10,906 nucleotides of DNA from Streptomyces sp. NRRL S-337 (GCF_000720175.1 NZ_JOIX01000132.1:1-10906), one strand, 5' to 3'. Positions 1 through 6,109 are shown, counted from the first letter of the stretch. Program-made: numbers and translations. Notes: generated by a model from the sequence alone, not told the origin.

Positions 1-54
1 GGCATACGAGATAGGAGTCCGTCTCGTGGGCTCGGAGATGTGTATAAGAGACAG
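1..54 (+). other. Nextera i7 library adapter (not genomic)
   Basis: This is sequencing-library DNA. Positions 1-12 are the end of the Illumina P7 sequence, 13-20 (AGGAGTCC) an 8-base i7 index, 21-35 the Nextera read-2 primer portion, and 36-54 the 19-base Tn5 mosaic end (AGATGTGTATAAGAGACAG). Any frame translated through it starts with the artefact peptide MCIRDR. Genomic sequence begins at 55. Confidence 0.98.
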
Positions 55-168
55 GCCCCGGCCCCTCCTCCACCTACCACCCTCTCCACGCACCTCCTCC
101 AGCTCCCGGCTCCTCCCGGCTCCTCCTCCAACTCCCGCCCTCCAAGCTCCCCTCCTGCCTTCTCCCCG
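55..168. repeat. Pyrimidine-rich low-complexity tract
   Basis: About 80% of bases 61-180 on the plus strand are C or T, made of repeated CTCC and GGCTCCTCC units (for example two copies of GGCTCCTCCC near 110-130). The complementary strand is a polypurine run full of GGAGG. No convincing reading frame is present; the plus-strand frame through it starts inside the adapter. It is the genomic end of the contig, so the assembly may have stopped here because the sequence is simple. Confidence 0.6.
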
Positions 169-387
169 CTACGCCGCCCCCTCCCGCGCGCCCCCGCATA
201 GCCTCCCCATACGCCGCATCGAGCCCTTCTCCGCCGCAACGGCGCAGTCCGCCTGCACCCGCAGCGGCACGCCCCGGCTGCGCCCGCACGGCACGATCCC
301 GGTGCCCGCCGCCCCCTCCCCGTTGGTGCCCGTCACGGGATTGACCGTTCGGGCTGTCGGACCCGTCACGGTGATGCGTTCCGTCAC
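169..387 (-). CDS. Possible small hypothetical protein, 72 aa
   Basis: I do not recognise this frame. It starts at a GTG (387-385) that overlaps the TGA of the upstream minus-strand frame (386-384) in the GTGA arrangement typical of translationally coupled genes, and ends with TAG at 169. The product would begin VTERITVTGPTARTVNPVTG and be rich in Gly, Ala and Arg. There is no Shine-Dalgarno sequence, so expression would depend on the frame before it. Third positions are GC-rich, but so is everything here, and the opposite strand is also open. It may be only the tail of a decayed gene. Confidence 0.22.
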   Translation of the reverse strand: MTERITVTGPTARTVNPVTGTNGEGAAGTGIVPCGRSRGVPLRVQADCAVAAEKGSMRRMGRLCGGAREGAA

Positions 388-665
388 CGGATGCCGGTCA
401 GTGGGGTGGTGCGCCCCGCCCCGCCTCGTCTCGCCGACCACCACGGCCCGCCCAGGTCCTGCAGCGTGTCCGCCACATCGACGCACACCAGCCGATCGAG
501 GTAGCGAGGCGCGGGCAGCTGCGCCCGGTCCAGAGCTGACGGGTGGAGACGGTGGTCGGTGGCACGGTCGTAGCTGCCATTGATCGCCATCCGCCGGGCA
601 TCGAGGTACCCGATGTTGCGCGCAGGCCGCTCGAAGCGACGGACGCCCTGATTCTCGGCCCGCAA
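384..665 (-). pseudogene. Probable gene remnant, frame-disrupted
   Basis: The minus-strand frame from a TTG at 665 to a TGA at 384 has very GC-biased third positions and a protein-like composition, including ARNIGYLDARRMAINGSYDR and later LPAPRYLDRLVCVDVADTLQ. I recognise no family. A TGA lies directly before the TTG, and the only internal ATG (585-587) has no ribosome binding site, so a clean start is missing. Just upstream, a different minus frame looks coding (GRAAFLALIAG, about 667-700) and would join by a one-base shift near 665. I infer an old gene broken by a frameshift whose 3' part is kept; a TTG-started gene is the alternative. Confidence 0.35.
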
Positions 666-728
666 TCAGCGCGAGAAACGCCGCCCGGCCTGCATCGTCG
701 TCCCCCGACTCCGGGGACCGGGGCCCGT

Positions 729-788
729 CGCACGCCCCCACCTTGCACGCCCACACGTCGCACGCCACACATTGCGCGCCCACACGCT
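729..788 (+). repeat. Four tandem 14-16 bp repeats upstream of SCO6745-family gene
   Basis: Four imperfect head-to-tail copies of a unit close to GCACGCCCACACGTC occupy roughly 729-744, 745-759, 760-773 and 774-788. The units differ in length by one or two bases, so no reading frame is maintained. The array ends 34 bp before the ATG at 823, where operators or upstream promoter elements would lie. Confidence 0.7.
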
Positions 789-822
789 GCGCCGGATCCC
801 CGGCGGCGGTACCGTGCGGGGC

Positions 823-1734
823 ATGGAGCTGCATGCGCGATCGCTTTGGCTGGTGACCGAGCCCCTGCACGCGGTCTGCTATTTCGACGAGAGGTGCCGT
901 GCCCTGGGCAAGGACCTCGGCCTCAAGGGCTTCTGGATGGGCTATTTCGCCTCCCGTACCGCTCCGCTGGGTGCCGTGGAACCCGCTGCGGCCACGGCCG
1001 TACTGGGTGTCTTCGCGCCCGGAATGGTGGCCCGGGCGCTGCCCGCCGCCTGGAGCGTGGCCGGTCCGGCGCACATCCTCGACGAACGCGGCAGCCGCGC
1101 CGCCCAGGCCCTGCGCAGGATCGATCCCGAGCTGGAACACCGCACCACCGACCTCCTGCCCCCGCTCCAGACACTCGTCGACGAGGCACCGGCCACCGCG
1201 CGCCCCCTCTTCGCCGCCAACCGCGCACTCTGCGACCACGCCGACCCCGTCGAGCGGCTCTGGCAACTGGTCACCGCTCTGCGCGAGTTCCGCGGCGATG
1301 CGCATCTCGCCGTGCTCGCCGACGAGGGACTCGACGGCTGCGAAGCCGTCGTCCTGGCCGCAGCCTCCGGCCGCGTCCCCAAGGACACCATCCGGGAGGA
1401 CCGAGGCTGGAGCGAGGAGGAATGGGCGTCCGCCTCGGACCGCCTTCGTTCCCGAGACCTCGTCGACGCGGACGGCCACGCCACCGAGCACGGCCTCCAA
1501 GAACGTGAACGCATCGAGCACGCCACCGACCGGCTGGCCGGCCGCATGCTGCACGCGCTGCCCGAAGCGGAGACCGAAGCGCTGCTGCACGCCCTGGACG
1601 CCGTCGCCCGCCGCGTCCTCGCCGCGGACGTGCTGCCCTTCCCCAACCCGATCGGGCTGCCCCACCTCGACGAACCTCTGCCACACGCCGCGGAACGCCC
1701 CACCGGCCCGGCCGCCGCCCCTCCGGCTCCCTGA
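823..1734 (+). CDS. SCO6745 family protein (putative HTH regulator), 303 aa
   Basis: The protein matches the actinobacterial SCO6745-type family, in my recollection of which the N-terminus reads like LWLVTEPLHAVCYFDE followed by a GLKGFWMGYFASRTAPLG block and a FAPGMVARALPAAW block; all are present in residues 7-82. The central region (about 130-200) carries LWQLVTALREFRGDAHLAVL and a segment with EAVVLAAASGRVPKDTIREDRGWSEEEW, resembling a winged-helix module. The C-terminus is charged and helical. Biochemical function is unknown to me; a regulatory role is inference from the HTH-like region. I chose the ATG at 823 because the family similarity begins there. The ribosome binding site is weak (GCGGGGC), and an in-frame GTG lies nine bases earlier (814). 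It converges with the minus-strand frame ending at 1784, 49 bp away, without a clear terminator between them. Confidence 0.85.
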   Translation: MELHARSLWLVTEPLHAVCYFDERCRALGKDLGLKGFWMGYFASRTAPLGAVEPAAATAVLGVFAPGMVARALPAAWSVAGPAHILDERGSRAAQALRRIDPELEHRTTDLLPPLQTLVDEAPATARPLFAANRALCDHADPVERLWQLVTALREFRGDAHLAVLADEGLDGCEAVVLAAASGRVPKDTIREDRGWSEEEWASASDRLRSRDLVDADGHATEHGLQERERIEHATDRLAGRMLHALPEAETEALLHALDAVARRVLAADVLPFPNPIGLPHLDEPLPHAAERPTGPAAAPPAP

Positions 1735-1783
1735 GCCCCCGCAGCGTCTGTTCCACACCCTCCGTGCCGAAGGCAGGCGGCTC

Positions 1784-2113
1784 CTAAACGGCGACCGGCT
1801 GGTTGAACCCGAAGAAGCGTATGGCCACGTCCAGCGGCCCCCGGGCCGCCCGACCACGCTCACGGAACTTCACCAGGCGATCAACGGCCCCGGCCCACGC
1901 GTCGAGATGAAGAATGCGCACCCCCAACTGCCCAAACCGCTCCACCACCGCCCGGCGGCGATCGCCTTTGAGCGCACCCGGCCGCATATCCATGGTCAAC
2001 GCACCCTGCGGCATCTCAACGGCTCGCACAGCCTTCGAGCACGACTTCGAGCACGACTTCGAGCACGTCTTCGAGCACGTCTTCGAGCACCTCAGCGAAC
2101 AACGACTCCTCAT
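1784..2113 (-). CDS. Hypothetical protein with Cys-x3-Cys repeat N-terminus, 109 aa
   Basis: I do not recognise this protein. The ATG at 2113-2111 follows a good Shine-Dalgarno sequence (AGGGGGA, 2123-2117). Residues 5-25 have a cysteine every fourth residue (C5, C9, C13, C17, C21, C25) because a 12-bp tandem repeat encodes Cys-Ser-Lys-Thr/Ser units. Residues from about 43 onward look like an ordinary globular protein (MRPGALKGDRRR, AVVERFGQLGVRILHLDAW) and end with FFGFNQPVAV and TAG. Internal ATGs at 2014 or 1993 could start a 77- or 70-residue form without the repeat. A second frame through the repeat (EVLEDVLEDVLEVVLE) is also open and stops with TGA one base before the 2014 ATG, so the N-terminus may really be read in that frame. 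The globular part looks genuine; the start is uncertain. Confidence 0.5.
   Translation of the reverse strand: MRSRCSLRCSKTCSKTCSKSCSKSCSKAVRAVEMPQGALTMDMRPGALKGDRRRAVVERFGQLGVRILHLDAWAGAVDRLVKFRERGRAARGPLDVAIRFFGFNQPVAV
2033..2092 (+). repeat. Five tandem copies of a 12-bp repeat
   Basis: The unit CTTCGAGCACGA/T occurs at 2033-2044, 2045-2056, 2057-2068, 2069-2080 and 2081-2092 (last copy ends CT). Copies 1-2 share CACGA and copies 3-4 share CACGT, suggesting stepwise duplication. Because 12 is a multiple of three, the array keeps every frame open on both strands. It lies inside the 5' part of the minus-strand frame 1784-2113. Confidence 0.95.
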
Positions 2114-2422
2114 GTGTCCCCCTGAATACGATCACCGCGAACAACGCACTGCATAGAGCAACGCCTTGCGGGGACCAACGCACCATGCGTCCGCGCCGCC
2201 CGCGATGAAAATCTCACTGATCACGACACTAGACCAAGCCACTGACAATCCACGCTGCGCGCGAACTCAACCGCGTGGCCAGGCATTACGCCATCCGGTG
2301 CTTTTGAGGCCGCTCCGCCCCGGCGGCTGCAGAGTGATTTTCATCTGGTGGTTCGATGGGTGCTTTGGGGTGCTTTGCTACGGCAGGTCGGGACACCTCT
2401 GCCCAAGATGCGTTGAACGGGT
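2114..2422. promoter_or_regulatory. Divergent intergenic region
   Basis: The 309 bp separate the minus-strand frame starting at 2113 from the plus-strand gene starting at 2423, so promoters for both should lie here. It is less GC-rich than its surroundings, notably around 2205-2250. TTTGGGGTGCTTTGCTA near 2363-2379 is a possible upstream element for 2423, but I see no promoter pair I can defend. A short 7-bp unit GGTGCTTT occurs near 2300, 2359 and 2369. Frames through it show no coding character. Confidence 0.4.
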
Positions 2423-3292
2423 ATGGATCCTAGAGAGTTGTGGGACCGCAACGCCGTGCTGGCAGAGGCGTTTTGCCTGGGAGACGAACGCGTGCGGGAG
2501 GCGCAGGCCCGACTTGACGAGGCCCAGGCCGACCGGTCACGAGTTCTGGCGGCATTCGCGGTCACCGTGGGCAGCACCGGCGCCGTGGCCGGACTTTTCG
2601 GACTGAACGAGCGGGAAGTGCGCATCGCCCGGCGCACGGTGGGCAAGGACGACGCCCGGGCCGTCGCCGAGGAACTGCTCGCCGCAGCCGTCCACACCGC
2701 GCCACCCCGCGAACCGGAAGAGAACCCACCAGCCCCAGACAACTCCGCCGAATACGCCCACCACAACCCCGCCACCGCGCCCCGCACCACCAGCTCCACC
2801 CGCGATGGCGGCGCCGGTACCGGCAGCGGGTCGGGGCCATCCGACCAGAATTGGTCCCCGGCCATGGACGCGGTCCTCATCGGCAGCTGGCAGACCGGCG
2901 TCGACCTCCGCGAACTCGCCGCCGAATTCGGGCTCGACCTCACCCGCCTGGTTACCCGTGCCCAACAGCTCTCCGCCCAGGGGCGGTTCTATCCGGGCAC
3001 GACGGAAACCCACGCGGGACGCCACCGCCGAGGCCCCGGCGACGTCCACGAAGGCGAATACACCATCCCCGCCCAGCAAACCGCCGCCTGGAACTCCGCG
3101 CCTCACGCGCACCCCATGGCCACCGCCTGGCAAACCGGCACGATGCCATCGACGGAATCCGTTCCCGACGTCACCGCCGCCCTCTCTACCGAATGGGACA
3201 ACGCCCTCGCCCCCTGGGGCACCCTCGCCCCCACCCACGAGGACCCGGCGCAAGCTCCACAGCCCTGGACCCAATACCACCTGAGTTCCTGA
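2423..3292 (+). CDS. Putative DNA-binding protein, two HTH-like modules, 289 aa
   Basis: The N-terminal 90 residues combine a charged helix (residues 5-38) with an HTH-like segment (about 39-74) ending LFGLNEREVRIARRTVG, followed by KDDARAVAEELLAAA. A Pro/Ala/Ser/Gly linker (about 91-142) leads to a second helical module at 144-190 beginning WSPAMDAVLIGSWQTGVDLR, whose tryptophan-led three-helix pattern recalls Myb/SANT or GcrA-like DNA-binding domains. The final 100 residues are low-complexity and rich in Thr, Pro, His and Trp. The DNA-binding role is inferred from these patterns; I cannot name the family, though similar Streptomyces hypothetical proteins exist in my recollection. The ATG at 2423 has only a weak GAACGGGT before it. 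Three short direct repeats begin at the stop codon. It has no same-strand neighbour close enough to suggest an operon. Confidence 0.75.
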   Translation: MDPRELWDRNAVLAEAFCLGDERVREAQARLDEAQADRSRVLAAFAVTVGSTGAVAGLFGLNEREVRIARRTVGKDDARAVAEELLAAAVHTAPPREPEENPPAPDNSAEYAHHNPATAPRTTSSTRDGGAGTGSGSGPSDQNWSPAMDAVLIGSWQTGVDLRELAAEFGLDLTRLVTRAQQLSAQGRFYPGTTETHAGRHRRGPGDVHEGEYTIPAQQTAAWNSAPHAHPMATAWQTGTMPSTESVPDVTAALSTEWDNALAPWGTLAPTHEDPAQAPQPWTQYHLSS

Positions 3293-3320
3293 CCCGTTAC
3301 GACCCATTACGACCAGTTAT
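3291..3320 (+). repeat. Three tandem 10-bp repeats at the end of the upstream CDS
   Basis: GACCCGTTAC (3291-3300), GACCCATTAC (3301-3310) and GACCAGTTAT (3311-3320) lie head to tail. The first begins inside the TGA of the gene ending at 3292. The 10-bp period places every copy on about the same face of the helix. Confidence 0.85.
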
Positions 3321-3513
3321 CGTCACCGGCCCATTCCCTACAGGTACCACCACCGGCCACGGCCGGCCCGACTGGTTCCCCGCCCGCCCGATGTTGTTTC
3401 CCGTACGACGACCCAAACCCCGCGATACCGCCGGCCCCCGCCGCCCGCCCGGGCCGGCACTTGTCCCACTCCACTCCACAGCCCATTAACAGACCACCGC
3501 TGACCGTCACCTC

Positions 3514-3590
3514 CGAACGAGCACTCCCGAACGAGCACTCCCGAACACGCACTCCCGAACGGGCATTCGCGAACGAGCACTCCCGAACGG
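3514..3590 (+). repeat. Five to six tandem copies of a 14-bp repeat
   Basis: The unit CGAACGAGCACTCC occurs at 3514-3527, 3528-3541, 3542-3555 (CGAACACGCACTCC), 3556-3569 (CGAACGGGCATTCG) and 3570-3583, with a decaying sixth copy beginning CGAACGG at 3584. Copies 1, 2 and 5 are identical. No spacers separate the units, so this is not a CRISPR array. Confidence 0.95.
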
Positions 3591-3669
3591 AAGACGCCGG
3601 GAAACAGCGCCATGGCCTGACAGGCGCCGTACAAAAGTCCGTCCCGGACACCGAGATCGATGAGCGCCT

Positions 3670-3730
3670 CACACAACGGTGCTGACCCACACACAACCGG
3701 TGCTGACCCACAAACAAACGGTGCTCACCC
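3670..3730 (+). repeat. Three tandem 20-21 bp repeats next to the VTT gene
   Basis: Copies at 3670-3689, 3690-3710 and 3711-3730 share the core ACGGTGCTGACCCA preceded by an A/C-rich CACACA or CAAACA part. Copy 2 has one extra C, and copy 3 reads GTGCTCACCC. The array ends 8 bp from the stop of the convergent minus-strand gene (3739). Confidence 0.9.
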
Positions 3731-3738
3731 CGCCGCCC

Positions 3739-4440
3739 TCAGCGCCCGCGCAACGCCTCCCGCTTGCGCCACGCCACCATCAGTGCCCCCAAAGCACTGA
3801 GTGCGAGAAAAGCCATCGCCAACAGGAACACAGGCGACGACGGGGTCGCCGCCCGGGCACCGGCCACGGCGTAGGCCGCCGTATTCGGAAGGCTGCCGAG
3901 TGCCGTAGCCAGAAGAAAAGGGCACCAGCCCATACGAGAAACCGCAGCACAGTAGTTGGCCGCAGAGAACGGCAGCCCGGGGAACAGCCGGACCGCCACC
4001 ATCGAGCGGAAGCCGTGCTCACTCAGCTGCCGGTCGGCCGCCGCCAGCCAGCGCGCCCGCAACAACGGCCGCAACGCCTTCTGGCCCAGCAGTCGCCCCA
4101 GCCCGAACGCCAGCCCGGCCCCCAGCACCGTCCCGGCGAGCGCCGCAGCCAGCCCCGCCACACTGCCGAAAAGCGCTCCCGCAGCGAGGTTCAGGACCGG
4201 ACGCGGAACAAAAACCGTGGTGCACAAGCCGTACGCCACCGCGAACACCGCCATCGCGGTCGCCCCGGACAACTGCGCCGCCCAGCCACCCGACAAAAGA
4301 CGCTGCGGCTCCCAGCGCAGCATCGCCACCGCACCACCGGCCAACAGGACGAACAACAACGCCAGCCGCAACCACGGAGAACACGCCACCCGCGCACAGC
4401 GGGCGGCAAAACCATGGCCAGGGGCGACAGGGGCGAACAC
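3739..4440 (-). CDS. TVP38/TMEM64 (VTT/SNARE-associated) family membrane protein, 233 aa
   Basis: This is a multi-pass inner-membrane protein of the TVP38/TMEM64 branch of the VTT (DedA-like) superfamily, whose members are linked to lipid translocation and membrane homeostasis; the substrate here is unknown. Hydrophobic segments lie at about 24-41, 58-76, 81-115, 167-190 and 203-224. The family's first re-entrant motif is visible as FVPRPVLNLAAGALFG (77-92), and the second as RLFPGLPFSAANY (151-163), with its Arg and Pro-Gly pair. Length is normal. The start is the GTG at 4440-4438; the ribosome binding site is poor and no in-frame ATG fits better. It is divergent from the tuf3 leader region, sharing the gap 4441-4512, and convergent with the gene ending at 3292. 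Confidence 0.88.
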   Translation of the reverse strand: MFAPVAPGHGFAARCARVACSPWLRLALLFVLLAGGAVAMLRWEPQRLLSGGWAAQLSGATAMAVFAVAYGLCTTVFVPRPVLNLAAGALFGSVAGLAAALAGTVLGAGLAFGLGRLLGQKALRPLLRARWLAAADRQLSEHGFRSMVAVRLFPGLPFSAANYCAAVSRMGWCPFLLATALGSLPNTAAYAVAGARAATPSSPVFLLAMAFLALSALGALMVAWRKREALRGR

Positions 4441-4512
4441 CCCGGGAGCGTAACCGACCGGCAGCGGATAAATCGTTCGACGTCACGGCAGCCACCCGGC
4501 ACCATATGACGC
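4441..4512. promoter_or_regulatory. Shared divergent promoter region, VTT gene / tuf3 leader
   Basis: The 72 bp lie between the GTG of the minus-strand VTT gene and the first ATG of the tuf3 leader ORF. It has a small AT-richer patch (GGATAAATCGTTCGACGTC, about 4466-4484) and CACCATATGAC just before the ATG at 4513, which could act as a -10 for a leaderless or nearly leaderless transcript. No convincing -35 pairs with it. The promoter assignment is inference from position. Confidence 0.35.
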
Positions 4513-4686
4513 ATGTCCCGGTATGCCTTCCTGTCGCTCACGTCCGCAGTCGCGGACGAGCTGAAGGCTGCCGCCGACTTCCTCGCCGCAGCCCCCACCC
4601 GGGCCACTGCACCGATGCCCACCAAGGCCATCGCCGCAGTAACCGCCCTGGCCACCGCTGCCGCCTTCGACGGCGCACGAAGCTGA
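4513..4686 (+). CDS. Ala-rich small ORF in the tuf3 leader, 57 aa
   Basis: The frame from ATG 4513 to TGA 4686 encodes a 57-residue peptide starting [20 protein letters not shown], with 20 alanines (three AAA runs) and a two-helix look. Third positions are mostly G or C, consistent with a real Streptomyces frame, but alanine-rich frames also arise by chance at this GC. There is no Shine-Dalgarno sequence; CATATGAC lies immediately upstream, so a leaderless transcript is possible. It ends 109 bp before tuf3, and its TGA overlaps the first bases of a branched hairpin. It could be a small protein of unknown function or a regulatory leader peptide. A minus-strand frame over the same bases is judged a shadow. 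Confidence 0.45.
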   Translation: MSRYAFLSLTSAVADELKAAADFLAAAPTRATAPMPTKAIAAVTALATAAAFDGARS

Positions 4687-4727
4687 CCCTCTCCGGATCG
4701 TCCGGCGGACCCCGCAGGGGGAGGGTC
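4685..4727 (+). promoter_or_regulatory. Branched RNA structure in the tuf3 leader
   Basis: An outer stem GACCCTC (4685-4691) with GAGGGTC (4721-4727) encloses two small hairpins: CCGGA-TCG-TCCGG (4693-4705) and CCCC-GCA-GGGG (4710-4720). Together they fold as a three-way junction. The outer stem begins on the second base of the TGA of the leader ORF, so a ribosome finishing that ORF would hold the stem open. There is no T run, so it is not a classical intrinsic terminator, and tuf3 has its own ribosome binding site 56 bp downstream. The pairing is read from the sequence; the regulatory role is inference. Confidence 0.5.
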
Positions 4728-4795
4728 GGCCCGGCCCAGGGGTCCCCACGGCGACAACTCGCCGTTCTCACCGCATCCTTGCGAGGAAGAAAACC

Positions 4796-5968
4796 ATGCC
4801 GAAGACGGCATACGTGCGCACCAAGCCGCACCTGAACATCGGCACCATGGGCCACGTCGACCACGGCAAGACCACCCTCACCGCGGCCATCACCAAGGTC
4901 CTCAGCGACCGCGGCACCGGCACCTTCGTGCCGTTCGACCGGATCGACCGCGCCCCGGAAGAGGCCGCCCGCGGCATCACCATCAACATCTCGCACGTCG
5001 AGTACGAGACCGGCACCCGCCACTACGCCCACGTCGACATGCCCGGCCACGCCGACTTCATCAAGAACATGGTCACCGGCGCGGCCCAACTCGACGGCGC
5101 CATCCTCGTCGTCTCCGCCGTCGACGGGATCATGCCGCAGACCGCCGAGCACGTGCTCCTCGCCAAACAGGTCGGTGTGCGCCACATCGTCGTCGCCCTC
5201 AACAAGGCGGACGCCGGCGACCCGGAACTCACCGACCTGGTGGAGCTGGAGGCCCGCGAGCTGCTGAGCGCGCACGGTTACGACGGCGAGCACGTACCCG
5301 CCGTACGCGTCTCCGGCCTGCGCGCCCTCGAGGGCGACCCGCGCTGGACGGAGGCCATCGAGGCGCTGCTCGACGCCGTCGACACGTACGTGCCGACGCC
5401 CGAACGCTATGTCGACGCGCCGTTCCTGCTGCCGGTGGAGAACGTCCTCACCATCACCGGGCGCGGCACGGTCGTCACGGGAGCCATCGAGCGCGGCAGC
5501 GTACGGGTCGGCGACCGGGTCGCCGTGCTCGGCGCGGACACCGAGACCACGGTCACCGGCCTGGAGACCTTCGGCAAGCCGATGGAATCCGCCGAGGCCG
5601 GGGACAACGTCGCGCTGCTGCTCCGCGGGACACACCGCGACCAGGTACGCCGCGGCCACGTGGTCGCCGCGCCCGGCAGCGTCACACCGCGGCGCCGTTT
5701 CACCGCCGAGGTGTACGTGCTCTCCACCGAGGAAGGCGGCCGCCGTACGCCGATCTCCACCGGCTACCGCCCGCAGTTCTACATCCGCACCGCGGACGTG
5801 GTCGGCAACCTCGACCTCGGCGAGCGCGGCATCGCGCGCCCGGGTGAGACGGTGACGGTCACGGTCGAACTCGGCCGCGACGTTCCCCTGGAGCCCGGCC
5901 TCGGCTTCGCCATCCGCGAGGGCGGCCGCACCATCGGCGCCGGCACGGTCCGCACCCTCACCCCCTGA
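4796..5968 (+). CDS. tuf3: Elongation factor Tu, Tuf3-type paralogue, 390 aa
   Basis: EF-Tu carries aminoacyl-tRNA to the ribosome as a GTP-driven switch in the cytoplasm. All G motifs are present: GHVDHGKT (19-26), RGITI in switch I (59-63), DMPGH (81-85, catalytic His85) and NKAD (136-139). The beta-barrel domains 2 and 3 follow, with GYRPQF and FAIREGG near the end. The sequence matches the divergent S. coelicolor Tuf3 over its full length as I remember it, including the [20 protein letters not shown] start. It departs from ordinary EF-Tu in using DMPGH, NKAD and a VSGL G5 motif. The ATG at 4796 follows GCGAGGAAG at about 8 nt. The gene stands alone after a structured leader and ends in a strong hairpin. 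S. coelicolor tuf3 is reported as dispensable and under positive stringent control; the same is likely but unproven here. A second, housekeeping tuf gene is expected elsewhere in the genome. Confidence 0.95.
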   Translation: MPKTAYVRTKPHLNIGTMGHVDHGKTTLTAAITKVLSDRGTGTFVPFDRIDRAPEEAARGITINISHVEYETGTRHYAHVDMPGHADFIKNMVTGAAQLDGAILVVSAVDGIMPQTAEHVLLAKQVGVRHIVVALNKADAGDPELTDLVELEARELLSAHGYDGEHVPAVRVSGLRALEGDPRWTEAIEALLDAVDTYVPTPERYVDAPFLLPVENVLTITGRGTVVTGAIERGSVRVGDRVAVLGADTETTVTGLETFGKPMESAEAGDNVALLLRGTHRDQVRRGHVVAAPGSVTPRRRFTAEVYVLSTEEGGRRTPISTGYRPQFYIRTADVVGNLDLGERGIARPGETVTVTVELGRDVPLEPGLGFAIREGGRTIGAGTVRTLTP

Positions 5969-5983
5969 CCCCGCCATTCCCAA

Positions 5984-6030
5984 GCCGCGCCCCGTACTCG
6001 CGAATCATCCCTCCGAGTACGGGGCGCGGC
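5984..6030 (+). terminator. tuf3 terminator hairpin, 17-bp perfect stem
   Basis: Bases 5984-6000 are an exact reverse complement of 6014-6030, with a 13-nt loop, starting 15 bp after the tuf3 stop. The stem is GC-rich (CCGCGCCCCGTACTCG on the left arm). No T run follows, as is common for Streptomyces terminators. The symmetry would let it act from either direction, though only the plus-strand gene needs it here. Confidence 0.9.
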
Positions 6031-6109
6031 ACCACAACTACGAACACGAGGCACGACCAGCCGGCACAGCACGACCACCCCAGGACGACCCGGGCAACCA
6101 CGGCCATAC

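Larger units (their letters stand above)
3293..3738. other. Intergenic region with no supported gene
   Basis: This 446-bp gap lies between the 3' ends of two convergent genes (stop at 3292, stop at 3739). It contains three unrelated tandem repeats, listed separately. Frames on both strands run through it, but the 14-bp and 20-21-bp units shift frame from copy to copy, which argues against coding. I see no hairpin with a T run that would serve as a clear terminator for either gene. Confidence 0.6.

Noticed and set aside
26..583. A 185-codon plus-strand frame beginning MGSEMCIRDR
   Set aside because: The start lies in the Nextera adapter and the rest is Pro/Arg low-complexity.
942..1703. A 253-codon minus-strand frame rich in Ser and Arg
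   Set aside because: Antisense to the SCO6745-family gene with no fold-like composition.
169..1863. A 564-codon open frame on the minus strand
   Set aside because: It is antisense to the SCO6745-family gene for most of its length; long antisense frames are normal at this GC, and its product is low-complexity Gly/Ala/Arg.
899..2125. A 408-codon plus-strand frame overlapping the SCO6745-family gene
   Set aside because: Pro/Ser/Arg-rich shadow in another frame of the real gene; no domain pattern.
2226..2245. DasR-type operator (half site CTAGACCA)
   Set aside because: Only one half matches the palindrome from memory; the other half is absent.
2166..2606. A 146-codon plus-strand frame
   Set aside because: Overlaps the start of the better-supported gene at 2423 and has poor codon bias before it.
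3514..3590. CRISPR-like array
   Set aside because: Units are contiguous with no spacers and no cas genes are present.
4538..5983. A 481-codon minus-strand frame
   Set aside because: Antisense shadow of tuf3, whose sense product is an unmistakable EF-Tu.
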